From: Planctomycetaceae bacterium
Lineage (GTDB): Bacteria > Planctomycetota > Planctomycetia > Pirellulales > Pirellulaceae
Direction: 5' to 3'
NCBI GenBank assembly: GCA_018660825.1
Contig: JABJJO010000205.1
Span: 1 to 50,970 of the forward strand
Length of the DNA: 50,970 nt
The position numbers were made by a program, and so were the translations under genes. The notes under the pieces were generated by a model. The model saw only the letters and a list, made by a program, of their open reading frames with translations. It was not told the DNA's origin and did no database searches. Shown piece after piece: positions 18,014 through 27,692 of the stretch (position 1 is its first letter; each line of letters opens with the position of its first letter).

Positions 18014-19939
18014 TTAATAGATGTCGCGGGTTTCGAGCAATTCGATGATCTGGTCAACACATTGTTCGACTTTGAGGTCGGTTGTGTCCAACGTCAGATC
18101 TGCGGCAGATGGTGTTTCATATTCTGCCGTTACTCCAGGGAAATTATTGATCTCGCCGGCATCGGCTTTGGCGTACATTCCGTTCGCGTCACGCGCGCGG
18201 CAAACCTCAACAGGTGTGCTTAAATGAATCGTAATGAAACGTTCCGATCCGACTTTTTGAGCCGCTTTCTGACGTACTGCTTCACTCGGAGCCACAAACG
18301 CACTAATACAAATCAATCCCGCGGCATTCATTAAACATGCGACTTCAGCACTACGACGTAAGTTTTCACTACGCTCATCCGCACTGAATCCTAAGTCTTT
18401 GCTTAACCCGCGACGCATATTCACACCATCTAGTACAACACATGCGCGTCCCTGATCAAACAAACGGCGTTCGAGGGCATAGGCTAATGTTGTCTTGCCT
18501 GAATTTGTGAGCCCCGTAATAAGTAACGTCGCCGCCTGTTGGCCGAACCTAGCAGACCGTTCACCCGCATCGACGCTGCCAAGTTCTTCCTGCTGAGTGC
18601 TTTCCTGACTCCAAAGATCATCCTTGGCTTCATCCGATTCTCGGTCCAGAATCATTCCCGCCGCCACGGTTATATTCGTTAGGCGATCCACCAGAATAAA
18701 TGAACCTGTAGCGTGATTCTTTTTATAGCCATCGAAAATCAACGACTCTGTCATCGACAGGGCAACGCGACCAATTTCATTGAGTTCCAACGTCGGAGCG
18801 TCCTGACGATGCAACGTATTCACATCCACACGGTACCGCAGCGTCGATATATTTCCCGTCGTCACCTTAGTCGTTTGCTTGACAAGATATTCTTTACCTG
18901 GCACCATCGCCTGCTCGGACATCCATACCAACATCGCATCAATTTGTTGTTTAGTTTGCGGGACATTACCAGGGCGAACAATCATATCTCCACGACTACA
19001 GTCAATTTCATCGGCTAATGTCAGCGTGACCGATTGCCCTGCAAAAGCTTCGTCTAAATCACCGTCGGCTGTTACGATCCGCGCCACAGAACTCTTCTTG
19101 CCCGACGGCATCACGATGATCTCATCGCCAGTACGCACAATACCCGATGCCACCGTGCCACTGAATCCACGGAAGTCTAAATCCGGACGCAGCACCAACT
19201 GCACTGGGAAACGAAAATCTTGCAAGTTGCTATCAGAACCAATGTAAACCGATTCCAAAAAATGCATGAACGTTGCACCCTCGTACCAAGGCATGTTTTC
19301 ACTAGCATCGACAACATTGTCACCATGCAACGCTGATAACGGGATGAAATGTAAATCGGGGATGTCTAAGCGAGCCGAGAAATCCATATATTGCTGACGG
19401 ATCTCTTCGTATCGCTCTTCGCTGAAATCCACCAAGTCCATTTTGTTGATGGCGACAAGTACGTGTTTGATTCCCAATAAGGAAACAATGAAACTGTGTC
19501 GCTTAGTTTGGGTCATGACTCCATGCCGAGCGTCGATCAAGATGATTGCCAAATCGGCTGTCGACGCGCCGGTCGCCATGTTGCGTGTATATTGTTCGTG
19601 CCCAGGTGTGTCGGCGATAATGAATTTGCGTTTGGCGGTCGAAAAATACCGATAGGCTACGTCAATCGTAATTCCCTGTTCGCGTTCGGCTCGCAAACCG
19701 TCGGTCAACAACGCAGGATCGAAATCACCGCCCGTCGTACCATGGGTCACACTGTCTTTTTCAATCGCAGCCAATTGATCTTCATAAATCATCTTGGCAT
19801 CGTACAGCAACCGCCCAATCAACGTACTTTTACCATCGTCGACGCTGCCACAAGTGATAAAACGCAGCAGTTCTTTGCGCTCGTGTTGAGCAAGGTAAGC
19901 GTCAATATCGGTTGCTATTAAATCAGATTGATGACTCAT
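18014..19939 (-). CDS. cysNC: Bifunctional sulfate adenylyltransferase subunit 1 / APS kinase CysNC
   Basis: A 641-residue fusion. Residues 1-440 are CysN, the GTPase subunit of ATP sulfurylase, with GSVDDGKS (P-loop), '[11 protein letters not shown]', DTPGHEQY and NKMDLV. Residues about 465-641 are APS kinase, with a P-loop GLTNSGKTT, '[11 protein letters not shown]', and '[12 protein letters not shown]'. Together with CysD it makes APS and then PAPS from sulfate. It lies 65 bp after cysD, in one operon. The linker between domains is Ser/Gln/Glu-rich. The kinase domain appears intact, so PAPS is made even though the CysH in this window looks like an APS reductase. Confidence 0.96.
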   Translation of the reverse strand: MSHQSDLIATDIDAYLAQHERKELLRFITCGSVDDGKSTLIGRLLYDAKMIYEDQLAAIEKDSVTHGTTGGDFDPALLTDGLRAEREQGITIDVAYRYFSTAKRKFIIADTPGHEQYTRNMATGASTADLAIILIDARHGVMTQTKRHSFIVSLLGIKHVLVAINKMDLVDFSEERYEEIRQQYMDFSARLDIPDLHFIPLSALHGDNVVDASENMPWYEGATFMHFLESVYIGSDSNLQDFRFPVQLVLRPDLDFRGFSGTVASGIVRTGDEIIVMPSGKKSSVARIVTADGDLDEAFAGQSVTLTLADEIDCSRGDMIVRPGNVPQTKQQIDAMLVWMSEQAMVPGKEYLVKQTTKVTTGNISTLRYRVDVNTLHRQDAPTLELNEIGRVALSMTESLIFDGYKKNHATGSFILVDRLTNITVAAGMILDRESDEAKDDLWSQESTQQEELGSVDAGERSARFGQQAATLLITGLTNSGKTTLAYALERRLFDQGRACVVLDGVNMRRGLSKDLGFSADERSENLRRSAEVACLMNAAGLICISAFVAPSEAVRQKAAQKVGSERFITIHLSTPVEVCRARDANGMYAKADAGEINNFPGVTAEYETPSAADLTLDTTDLKVEQCVDQIIELLETRDIY

Positions 19940-20004
19940 AATTGCATTTCTACTTGGTTACTTACAGCATAGTCCAAAGGATACTCGTTGCATCCACAAC
20001 GGGA

Positions 20005-20913
20005 CTAGAAATAACCTTCCTTCTTCTTATCTTCCATATTGCCTTCTTCGTCATTGTCAATCACTCGACCTTGCCGTTCCGAGGTTGTGGCTAACAACAT
20101 TTCTTGAATAATTTCTGGTAATGTCTTAGCGCTGGATTCAACGGCTCCAGTTAATGGGTAACATCCCAACGTCCGGAATCGCACCTCTTTCATCATCGGT
20201 TCTTCACCCGGTTTCAGTTCAAGCCGATCATCATCAACAAGCACCAAAATACCGCCACGCTCCACGACAGGGCGAACTGCGGAATAATACAAAGGCACGA
20301 TTGGAATCTGTTCTAGGTGAATGTATTGCCAAATGTCTAACTCCGTCCAATTCGACAAGGGAAAGACCCGAATGCTTTCACCTTTATTGACGCGCGAGTT
20401 ATAAATATTCCACAACTCCGGTCGTTGGTTTTTAGGATCCCAACGGTGGTTCTCGTCGCGAAAGGAAAAGACGCGTTCTTTGGCCCGTGATTTTTCTTCA
20501 TCTCGACGAGCTCCACCAAACGCCGCATCAAATTCGTGCTTATCGAGCGCTTGTTTGAGCCCTTCGGTTTTCATCACCGTCGTGTGCTTGCCGCTATGCT
20601 TGAGCGGATCAATGCCCAACGCAACACCTTCTTTATTGATGTGCACGATGACGTCCAAACCAAGTTCCTTGCGGGCGTAACTCTCGCGAAACTCAATCAT
20701 CTCGCGGAACTTCCAAGTCGTATCAACGTGCATCAACGGGAACGGAGGGGTAGCCGGATAGAAAGCCTTCATGGCCAGATGTACCATGACCGACGAATCT
20801 TTACCAACGGAATAAAGCATCACGGGATTTGAGAATTCAGCCGCTACTTCGCGGATAATATGAATACTCTCCGCTTCGAGCTCTTTTAAATGGGTAAGGT
20901 TGTATCCGCTCAT
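20005..20913 (-). CDS. cysD: Sulfate adenylyltransferase subunit 2 CysD
   Basis: A 302-residue CysD, the ATP-pyrophosphatase subunit that forms APS from sulfate and ATP. The PP-loop is SVGKDSSVM near residue 35. Other signatures are '[13 protein letters not shown]', '[22 protein letters not shown]', '[11 protein letters not shown]' and '[14 protein letters not shown]'. Length is typical. ATG at 20913. It precedes cysNC in the same direction and follows rsmG after an 85-bp gap that holds a candidate promoter, so it probably heads its own transcript. Confidence 0.97.
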   Translation of the reverse strand: MSGYNLTHLKELEAESIHIIREVAAEFSNPVMLYSVGKDSSVMVHLAMKAFYPATPPFPLMHVDTTWKFREMIEFRESYARKELGLDVIVHINKEGVALGIDPLKHSGKHTTVMKTEGLKQALDKHEFDAAFGGARRDEEKSRAKERVFSFRDENHRWDPKNQRPELWNIYNSRVNKGESIRVFPLSNWTELDIWQYIHLEQIPIVPLYYSAVRPVVERGGILVLVDDDRLELKPGEEPMMKEVRFRTLGCYPLTGAVESSAKTLPEIIQEMLLATTSERQGRVIDNDEEGNMEDKKKEGYF

Positions 20914-20952
20914 CTATTTATTATTAAATCTGGAATTGTCGATTGAAATTCG

Positions 20953-20981
20953 AGTATAAGTCACCGCTTTGGTTTCGTCTA
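20953..20981 (-). promoter_or_regulatory. Candidate sigma70-type promoter of cysD-cysNC
   Basis: On the minus strand TAGACG (20976-20981) and TATACT (20953-20958) are 17 bp apart, 40 bp before the cysD start. The -10 matches consensus at five of six bases and the -35 at four. Planctomycete promoters are poorly defined, so this is only a candidate. Confidence 0.35.
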
Positions 20982-20998
20982 CGCGCAGAATATCGGGA

Positions 20999-21820
20999 TT
21001 AGCTTGCGTGTGGCGGCTCGGCTTTGTGAGATGACCACATTTTCAAAATTACACTTTCAGAATCCGTGCCTATCATCGGGTACGATTTCAGTTTCCGTAA
21101 TTCAACATCTTGCAACGTGCCGCGATGACGAGCAGCTTTTCGTTCGTCCATCCAAGCAGGCCCCTTGATGGCTAAAAGGTGACCAAACAGATGCCAGTGT
21201 GGAGCGAGCCATAACCCCATTTTCCAAAGTGGTCCCACCGCTCGACAAACTAATACATCGTAGTTGAGATCGTTTAGCAGGTCTTCGACGCGAGCGTTGA
21301 TGAGCGGGATAGGTAAGCTCAACTTGGTGATCATGTCATCTAATGCGACTGCCTTTTTCCCCACAGACTCACACAAGCTAACTTGTAAATCTGGACGCAG
21401 AATGGCTAGCGGAATCCCCGGAACTCCGCCACCGGTGCCGAAGTCCAAAACTTCGATGCCCGCTTCAATTAAGCCGGCGAGGTGAATCGTATCTAGAATA
21501 TCACGAGACACAAAGCGATCAAAATCGGTGTGCCGAGTCAAGTTGAGCTTTTCATTCCAATCCCACAACAACTGACAATAGTCCTTCAGCATTTCGATCT
21601 GATATGGCTCTAACTCGATGCTGTATTTTTCCAGCGATTCCTCTAATGTCGCAGAGACTGGTTCTACTGGGGCCTGAACACCTTGCTCTAAGTTGGCCTC
21701 CGCATCGACCTCGGAGTTTGATTCTGACTGTGGTTCGTTCACGTTCTCTTGCCATTCACCATTTGAAGTTTTGATTAAGTAGGTAGGTTCTTTGTTGTTT
21801 CGAATCCGCACCCATTGCAT
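20999..21820 (-). CDS. rsmG: 16S rRNA (guanine-N7)-methyltransferase RsmG with N-terminal extension
   Basis: A 273-residue RsmG (GidB), which methylates G527 of 16S rRNA. The class I methyltransferase motif is 'VLDFGTGGGVPGIPLA', preceded by 'LLWDWNEKLNLTRHTDFDRFVSRDI' typical of RsmG and followed by 'CESVGKKAVALDDMI'. The usual protein is about 210 residues; here about 60 extra N-terminal residues form a short basic region and an acidic Glu/Ser/Asn-rich linker. The upstream extension has an ATG at 21820 and could be real, since an internal start lacks an obvious ribosome site. It is transcribed toward cysD. Confidence 0.93.
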   Translation of the reverse strand: MQWVRIRNNKEPTYLIKTSNGEWQENVNEPQSESNSEVDAEANLEQGVQAPVEPVSATLEESLEKYSIELEPYQIEMLKDYCQLLWDWNEKLNLTRHTDFDRFVSRDILDTIHLAGLIEAGIEVLDFGTGGGVPGIPLAILRPDLQVSLCESVGKKAVALDDMITKLSLPIPLINARVEDLLNDLNYDVLVCRAVGPLWKMGLWLAPHWHLFGHLLAIKGPAWMDERKAARHRGTLQDVELRKLKSYPMIGTDSESVILKMWSSHKAEPPHAS

Positions 21821-21920
21821 TACTCAAATGGAAGTCGTGGTGGGTGTCATGCATTGTGCACCCCGTTTGTCTCACTGGCTATGACTTAATCGCTCAGACA
21901 GCAATAAAAGGGTCGCAATA

Positions 21921-21957
21921 AAAAAAGGTGTGACCATCACCATGACGGTCACACCCT
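21921..21957 (-). terminator. Rho-independent terminator of glnII
   Basis: On the minus strand GGTGTGACC and GGTCACACC form a perfect 9-bp stem around an 11-nt loop, followed at once by TTTTTTATTG. It lies about 50 bp after the glnII stop and in front of rsmG. This is the clearest intrinsic terminator in the window. Confidence 0.85.
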
Positions 21958-22006
21958 AGTGTTTATCGGTTGCAGTGCACTACTTACTGCACTGCAAAAC
22001 CAAGTA

Positions 22007-23008
22007 TTAGGCTTCTTTACAGGTTTTGATAATCGCAGCGGCAACCTTATAGGGATCCGCGTTCGATGCTGGACGGCGATCTTCAAGTCGACCTTTCCAG
22101 CCATCTTCAATCGTTCCCACAGGAATACGAATGGAAGCACCACGATCAGAAACACCGTAACTAAATTGATCGATGGCCTGTGTTTCATGTGCTCCGGTAA
22201 GCCGTTGATCATTATCAGCACCGTAGACACTAATGTGACGGTCGATCTGGCAACCAATTGCTTCGCAAATCTTAGTAAAGACTGCTTCGTCACCCGAATC
22301 ACGCATTGCCGAGTTCGAGAAGTTAGCGTGCATGCCCGAACCATTCCAGTCCGTATCACCTAGTGGCTTAGGATGCAAGTTAATGGCATAACCGTATTTT
22401 TCACCGATGCGTTCTAGCAAGTAACGAGCAACCCAGATTTCATCTCCAGACCGCTTCGCTCCCTTAGCAAAAATTTGGTATTCCCACTGCCCTGCAGCAA
22501 CTTCGGCATTGATACCTTCAACATTAATACCGGCTTCAAGACACGTATCTAAGTGCTCTTCGACACAGTCACGGCCAAACGTATTGTTGGCACCAACACT
22601 ACAATAGAATGGGCCTTGAGCGCGCGGGAAACCGCCTGTTGGAAATCCTGGTGGCAAGTCTGTCATGACGTCCCACAAGAAATATTCCTGTTCAAAGCCG
22701 AACCAGTAATCGTCATCATCTTCTTCAATCGTCGCACGCCCATTGGATGCATGCGGCGAACCGTCTGCATTGAGGACTTCTGTCATGACCAAGAATGCGT
22801 CATGACGACCTGGGTCAGGGAAGATTGCGACTGGTTTCAATAAACAATCTGAATCAGCGCCATCAGCTTGCTCTGTAGAACTACCGTCGAATGACCAGAT
22901 TGGGCATTCTTCGAGTGTACCACCAAAGTTACTCTTAATTTGTGTTTTTGATCGAAGACTCTGAGTCGGTTCATAACCATCGAGCCAAATGTATTCAAGT
23001 TTTGACAT
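22007..23008 (-). CDS. glnII: Glutamine synthetase type II
   Basis: A 333-residue GSII, the eukaryote-like decameric type also found in rhizobia, actinomycetes and some planctomycetes. Signatures are 'EYIWLDGYEPTQSLRSKT', 'PIWSFDGSSTEQA', 'FGFEQEYFLWD', 'GINVEGINAEVAAGQWEYQIF', 'NGSGMHANFS' and 'RGASIRIPVGT'. It is about 30-40 residues shorter than typical plant or animal enzymes, as in bacterial GSII. It stands alone between a candidate promoter with a structured leader and a strong terminator, so it is probably monocistronic and separately regulated from the GSI at 15567. GSII enzymes are not controlled by adenylylation. Confidence 0.97.
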   Translation of the reverse strand: MSKLEYIWLDGYEPTQSLRSKTQIKSNFGGTLEECPIWSFDGSSTEQADGADSDCLLKPVAIFPDPGRHDAFLVMTEVLNADGSPHASNGRATIEEDDDDYWFGFEQEYFLWDVMTDLPPGFPTGGFPRAQGPFYCSVGANNTFGRDCVEEHLDTCLEAGINVEGINAEVAAGQWEYQIFAKGAKRSGDEIWVARYLLERIGEKYGYAINLHPKPLGDTDWNGSGMHANFSNSAMRDSGDEAVFTKICEAIGCQIDRHISVYGADNDQRLTGAHETQAIDQFSYGVSDRGASIRIPVGTIEDGWKGRLEDRRPASNADPYKVAAAIIKTCKEA

Positions 23009-23121
23009 AATTGCGTTTCACGCTCCCAAAAAATATTTCCCGCGATTCAGGCACCTCGCCTTTTTTGCCCCTGAATGGCAATGTTACAGTGATTCCAGAT
23101 CTAGTTCTGGAAAAAGACTAA
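23009..23121 (-). promoter_or_regulatory. Structured 5' leader of glnII
   Basis: Between the candidate start of transcription (about 23121) and the ATG, the minus strand can fold three hairpins: CCAGA/TCTGG (6-nt loop), ATTCAGG/CCTGAAT (23045-23076, 18-nt loop), and GCGT-GAA-ACGC just before the ATG. The only good ribosome site, GGGAG, sits about 16 bases from the ATG; the last small hairpin would bring it closer. A T-run (TTTTTT) follows the middle hairpin. Attenuation or translational control is possible but unproven. Confidence 0.35.
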
Positions 23122-23127
23122 GGACTT

Positions 23128-23156
23128 TTTATAACCCATTTTTTTTCAAATGTCAC
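23128..23156 (-). promoter_or_regulatory. Candidate sigma70-type promoter of glnII
   Basis: On the minus strand GTGACA (23151-23156) and TATAAA (23128-23133) are 17 bp apart, each matching consensus at five of six bases. An A8 tract lies in the spacer. This is the best promoter-like sequence in the window and gives a leader of about 110 nt. Confidence 0.55.
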
Positions 23157-23273
23157 CCATAGAAGGAAAGTGAAATCAAAAAAACCATGCTCCATTCGCC
23201 GACTATCTATAAGATTCGGGTCTAGAACACTAGTCGCCCACCCAGTTTGCTATATCACAACCCGTTCTCAACT

Positions 23274-24920
23274 CTAACGAGCAGCAATTTGACGACGGCC
23301 TTTTACTATTTCTATGCCCGCAAAGAGAATCGGGTCTGATTGAGATAATGGCAGGGTCCCATCTTCTAATGGTTTAGCAATCATCTGCACATCTACGTCA
23401 GGTGTAACACCACGTCCACTGATTTGGTGACCAGCGGGAGAATAGAATCGAGCAGTAGTTAAACGCAAACCACAATTATACGCGGCCAATGGAAAAATCC
23501 CTTGCACGCTGCCCTTGCCGTATGTGCAATGCCCGACGATTGCACCGCGCTGGTGATCTTTAATTGCACCTGCGAATATTTCACTAGCACTAGCCGATCT
23601 CGCATTAATCAATACAACCAAAGGTTCACTACAAGTGCCGCCTTGATGCGCTTGATAATCCACTTCTTCGTTTACGCTGCGACCACGCGTTGAAACAATC
23701 GTTCCCGCAGGAATGAACATATCTGCAATTGCAACTGCACTAGTAACCAAACCACCAGGGTTACCACGTAAATCAAGCACTAAGCGTTGCATACCGTCTT
23801 GGCGTAATTGCCATAACGCACTGTTTACCTCGCGGACTGTATTTTTCTGAAAGCTAACGATCCGCAAATAGCCCACTTTCGCTTGTTGATCAATAATTCT
23901 CGCATCGACCACACTCGCAACTTGTACTCGCCGTCGAGTTAGTGTCATCCGCCGCGCTGAACCTGTCGCTGAAACGACGACTATTTCGACTTCAGTTCCT
24001 CGCAAACCTTTGAGCATATCGGCAGCTTTCGCCGCAGCGACTGTCGGAATCATATTTCGATCTACTTCAATTATTTTATCGCCGGATTTCAACCCCGCAT
24101 CCGCCGCTGGGCCCTTGGGAATCACTCGTTCCACTAAAAGACCGTTTTCTTGGATTCGTAGTTCAATCCCCAGTCCAACAAAATTGCCATCAATTTGAGA
24201 GAACATGTCATCGAGCTGAGTACTTGTTAGATACGAAGAATATCGATCCAAGGCAATGATCGTTCCTGATAGTAATTCCAACATTACTGCCTGCTGTGAT
24301 ACCTTCAATGTGCGTTCCGCTATTTGACTTACCGTGATCGCCGACTGCAACACGTCACGATCGCTGCGACAAACTCGATTTGTTAGGATACGAGCAACGG
24401 AAGTCCGATACTGTTGCAAACCGGGACTGTTTACCGTGAGCCCATGGTGTCCGCAAAACAATTCGTCGTGGAGAGCCACTTCAAATTGTTCGATTCCTGA
24501 TTTTAGAATTAGTTGCCAATTCAATTCCGCAAAATAGTACGTTGCAATTTTCCCCAGAACTTCTCGATAAACCGCTTGGCTCGCCGTCAAATCCATCTGC
24601 TTGATGGAATACAAGTAGCTGGCATCGTGATAGCGCCGAGCGATATCAACGTGAGATCGGCTTATTTGATAACGAACCGCAATGGTCGACTGCTGTGGGT
24701 AGTTACGGGCAGCACGTTCATACAATCTCAATGCCGCTCGCCAATTTTTAGACGCTTCAAGCTGCGCCCCTTGGTTTTGAATCGCATCGATCTCTGCCTG
24801 GGCGTTTGCTGCAACTCCGGAATTTGTAGGTAACTCTTGCCCCCAGGTTGCTGTAACAGTAGTCGCAACAATGCTGAACGCAATTAGTAGTGAGAAAGCG
24901 AGTCGAGAAGCAAATCTCAT
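23274..24920 (-). CDS. S41-family carboxy-terminal processing protease with PDZ domain
   Basis: A 548-residue periplasmic protease of the CtpA/Tsp type. It has a signal peptide (residues 1-28), an N-terminal helical region resembling TPR units (about 35-100), a PDZ domain ('GLGIELRIQENGLLVERVIPKGPAADAGLKSGDKIIEVD', near 240-280) and a C-terminal S41 core. The catalytic Ser is in ARSASASE and the Lys in YGKGSVQ. ATG at 24920 is used; a TTG 42 bases upstream adds a segment unlike a signal peptide. Such enzymes cut protein C-termini in the envelope. No partner gene is apparent nearby. Confidence 0.9.
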   Translation of the reverse strand: MRFASRLAFSLLIAFSIVATTVTATWGQELPTNSGVAANAQAEIDAIQNQGAQLEASKNWRAALRLYERAARNYPQQSTIAVRYQISRSHVDIARRYHDASYLYSIKQMDLTASQAVYREVLGKIATYYFAELNWQLILKSGIEQFEVALHDELFCGHHGLTVNSPGLQQYRTSVARILTNRVCRSDRDVLQSAITVSQIAERTLKVSQQAVMLELLSGTIIALDRYSSYLTSTQLDDMFSQIDGNFVGLGIELRIQENGLLVERVIPKGPAADAGLKSGDKIIEVDRNMIPTVAAAKAADMLKGLRGTEVEIVVVSATGSARRMTLTRRRVQVASVVDARIIDQQAKVGYLRIVSFQKNTVREVNSALWQLRQDGMQRLVLDLRGNPGGLVTSAVAIADMFIPAGTIVSTRGRSVNEEVDYQAHQGGTCSEPLVVLINARSASASEIFAGAIKDHQRGAIVGHCTYGKGSVQGIFPLAAYNCGLRLTTARFYSPAGHQISGRGVTPDVDVQMIAKPLEDGTLPLSQSDPILFAGIEIVKGRRQIAAR

Positions 24921-25172
24921 AAAGACAGTGACCGAGTGGAGCAACGAGGAGGGGAATGACAAAACACAAGACGTGCTTTATCGCTGCTCAAGAATAGGTC
25001 ACCAAACGCACAGAGGTCGTCTTTAAGGCTTTAAAACTGGTGAAAAACAACCGTCAAAATCGGCAACACCCGATGCTGATTAGCTGATCAGCATACCTGT
25101 AGCGAATATGCGGATAGATAATGGACAGCCCTCTTATAAAGCGTCCAAATGGCGAGCCAACGCTCGCATTCG

Positions 25173-26438
25173 CTATATCAATTCGGCAATCGGTGGGCGC
25201 TGGTCCAACAAGAACTGGGGACGGCCAGTAGGGTCATGCAATTGAACGCGTTGTGAATCAATTCCTATGTTGTGATACAACGTCGCCAACACTTCTTGCA
25301 AATGAACAGGGCGATCCTGAGCGAACTCGGCATTTTTACTTGTCGTACCAACGGCTTGTCCAAGTTGCATGCCACCGCCGGCTAAGAATACTTGTGATAA
25401 ACGCGTCCAATGATCACGTCCAGCTTTACTATTTACGCGAGGCGTCCGTCCGAATTCACCCCACACAACGACCGTGACATCTTGATCCATACCCCGTAGC
25501 GACAAATCCTCTAATAGTGCACTCAAGGCCTGATCGAGTTGCGGTAGCAGTTTTTTCAAGCTTACAAAGTTATTACTGTGTGTATCCCAGCCACCCCATT
25601 GCATCGTAACCACACGTGAACCGGCTTCAATTAAACGCCGTGCAAGTAACAAATTTTTGCCCTGGCCATTTCCATATCGCTCAACAATAGCTGGGTCTTC
25701 TAGTCTGACATCTAACGCATCTGCAACAGTACCAGAAGTAACCAATGCAGCCGCCTGTTGCGTGTATGCATCCAATGCGTCAAGTTGACCCGAGGAGTCA
25801 ATATCACGACGTATCGTATCCAGAGAACCAAGTAAGCTCCGCCGATCCGTCAATCGGTCTTCGGTAATAGATCGTAATTTAAGATCATTGCCACTGGGCT
25901 TGTAGGGGAGATAAACTGGCCCCAAGTAACCTGGCTTTCCACCCATATACGAAATATAAGGTGGCGCACCGTTCTCAGTTGGACCCTGCAGCTTGGCAAC
26001 AACACTGCCCATGTAGGGTCGGCCACCGATGTTACTTAATGACTTTTGATCAAAACCCGTCGAAGTATGGTTTGCGCTGTGAGAACTAATCATGCCAACC
26101 AGCGAACGGACGATCGCAAACTTATCTGCCATTCGTGATAGCAATGGAAAATGTTCACAGATGTCCAGTCCGGGCACGTTTGTGTGGATCGGGTTGAACT
26201 CACCGCGAAATTCACTCGGTGCATCGGGCTTGAGATCAAACATATCCTGATGCGAGGGGCCACCTCCCAAATGCAGATGAATCAAAGCCTTATGGCTACT
26301 TCCAGTTTGTTGCCTTGCCTCTGCTTGCAATAAAGCCGGAAGACTTAGGGCACCAATCCCGCCACCTATGGATAAAAAGTTGCGGCGGTCAATTACGTTT
26401 CGAGATGAACCGGATTGTTTGTTGTAGATCGTAAACAT
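25173..26438 (-). CDS. DUF1501 protein with Tat signal
   Basis: A 421-residue DUF1501 protein, a planctomycete-rich relative of the alkaline phosphatase/sulfatase superfamily. The N-terminus has a twin-arginine motif (DRRNFLSIGGG) and hydrophobic segment, so export is by Tat. Family segments are 'LIHLHLGGGPSHQDMFD', 'GWDTHSNN' and 'VVVWGEFGRTPRVN', then 'GRDHW'. Members usually pair with PSCyt1/DUF1553 proteins, but none adjoins this copy. ATG with GGAG eight bases upstream. Enzymatic activity of the family is not established. Confidence 0.9.
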   Translation of the reverse strand: MFTIYNKQSGSSRNVIDRRNFLSIGGGIGALSLPALLQAEARQQTGSSHKALIHLHLGGGPSHQDMFDLKPDAPSEFRGEFNPIHTNVPGLDICEHFPLLSRMADKFAIVRSLVGMISSHSANHTSTGFDQKSLSNIGGRPYMGSVVAKLQGPTENGAPPYISYMGGKPGYLGPVYLPYKPSGNDLKLRSITEDRLTDRRSLLGSLDTIRRDIDSSGQLDALDAYTQQAAALVTSGTVADALDVRLEDPAIVERYGNGQGKNLLLARRLIEAGSRVVTMQWGGWDTHSNNFVSLKKLLPQLDQALSALLEDLSLRGMDQDVTVVVWGEFGRTPRVNSKAGRDHWTRLSQVFLAGGGMQLGQAVGTTSKNAEFAQDRPVHLQEVLATLYHNIGIDSQRVQLHDPTGRPQFLLDQRPPIAELI

Positions 26439-26597
26439 TCAACACTCCAACAGAAAAACGATATATTGCCAGACACGTATTCCAACTCTATTATCGGGAT
26501 TATACGCAAATGAAGTAGCGAAAATCAATCGAATCCCTGCCTTTTGACAAGCTGGGTAAGTATTTTTTCGTTTTTCCCCCTGTGACAGAGGGGAAAG

Positions 26598-27638
26598 CTA
26601 TACGTCTACGGGCTTCCGACCTATTGCCGATTCTGTTTGACGCTGACACAGTCCGATTGCGTCACGGGCAAGCGCTCCGCCGAGTAATGTCGACGACGTG
26701 CCGGTTTCTAACGCATGCACCACTTCGGCCATCTCTTGCTCAAACGATAACACGGGGTCGCCATCACCTACATCTGGACGCTGCACGTTGCCCTCATTGT
26801 CGAACACTTTCAAAGAACTAACTTCTGGTTTATCCGCCAATGCCGCAAACCCAAACTGCAAGGTCGCTCGTTCAAAATGAGCCTCATAGCTATGCATGAA
26901 CGGCCGACCCTGTTGGCCAATAACACCACTAGTTGCCGTGACCACTAAATCTCGATCGGCAAACTCAAAGTTGGTCATACCATATTCAACAACATCGCCC
27001 CGCATGCGCGCGCGACACTCAAGTCGCTCAGGCATTCCAAACAATATGCGAATTAGGTGTGCGTCATGAACATGCAAGTCGATGAGTGGTCCACCCACTT
27101 TTTCCACATCCCAAAAATCAACTAACCAGGTCGGGTCCGAAATCACTCGGTTGAAATGACCACCGAGCAGCTTGCCGTATTTCCCGCTGACCGCCGCTTC
27201 ACGTAAAAATGCGTACTCCGGAAAGAAGGGGAGCACATGGGCCACAAACACTTGACGATCGGCAGCTTCCGCCTCTGCCACTATTTCATCACATTGATCA
27301 ACGGTTAACGCCATTGGTTTTTCAATCAAGACGTGTTTGCCCGCCTGCAACGCCGCAATCGCTGCATCCGTGTGCAAATCTGGCGGCAGACAAATATCAA
27401 CCAAGTCAACGCTGTCGTCGGCGAGCAAGGAATCCAAGTCGCTGTGGCAGTTCCATGAACTGACATCCACCTGTTCCCCAGGTGGGCCAAAGTTGCCTTG
27501 AATCGATGTCCAGTCCCCCGCGCGCTTGTCTTGATTGCGAGCACAAATCGCGGAAATCTCGATTCCTGCTGTTTTTTGATAGGCTAAATAATGAATCCAG
27601 CCCATAAACCCAATACCTGTAATTCCAACTTTAATCAT
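26598..27638 (-). CDS. Gfo/Idh/MocA-family oxidoreductase
   Basis: A 346-residue cytoplasmic NAD(P)-dependent sugar dehydrogenase-like protein. The Rossmann motif GITGIGFMG is at residues 5-13, the EKP motif appears as 'LIEKPMALT' near 104, and the catalytic-region 'DLHVHDAHLIRILFG' fits the family's His-containing helix. No signal peptide, unlike the paralogue at 13241. It lies 54 bp after rhamnulokinase in the same direction, so the substrate may be a deoxysugar or its product, but this is only context. Confidence 0.88.
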   Translation of the reverse strand: MIKVGITGIGFMGWIHYLAYQKTAGIEISAICARNQDKRAGDWTSIQGNFGPPGEQVDVSSWNCHSDLDSLLADDSVDLVDICLPPDLHTDAAIAALQAGKHVLIEKPMALTVDQCDEIVAEAEAADRQVFVAHVLPFFPEYAFLREAAVSGKYGKLLGGHFNRVISDPTWLVDFWDVEKVGGPLIDLHVHDAHLIRILFGMPERLECRARMRGDVVEYGMTNFEFADRDLVVTATSGVIGQQGRPFMHSYEAHFERATLQFGFAALADKPEVSSLKVFDNEGNVQRPDVGDGDPVLSFEQEMAEVVHALETGTSSTLLGGALARDAIGLCQRQTESAIGRKPVDV

Positions 27639-27692
27639 CTCAGTTTTCCCTCGTGTTGTTCTACGTGTTTTAACCTAAACCTAGTCACATTC

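Noticed and set aside
24921-24962. TTG start for the S41 protease
   Set aside because: The extra 14 residues disturb an otherwise normal signal peptide that starts at the ATG 24920.
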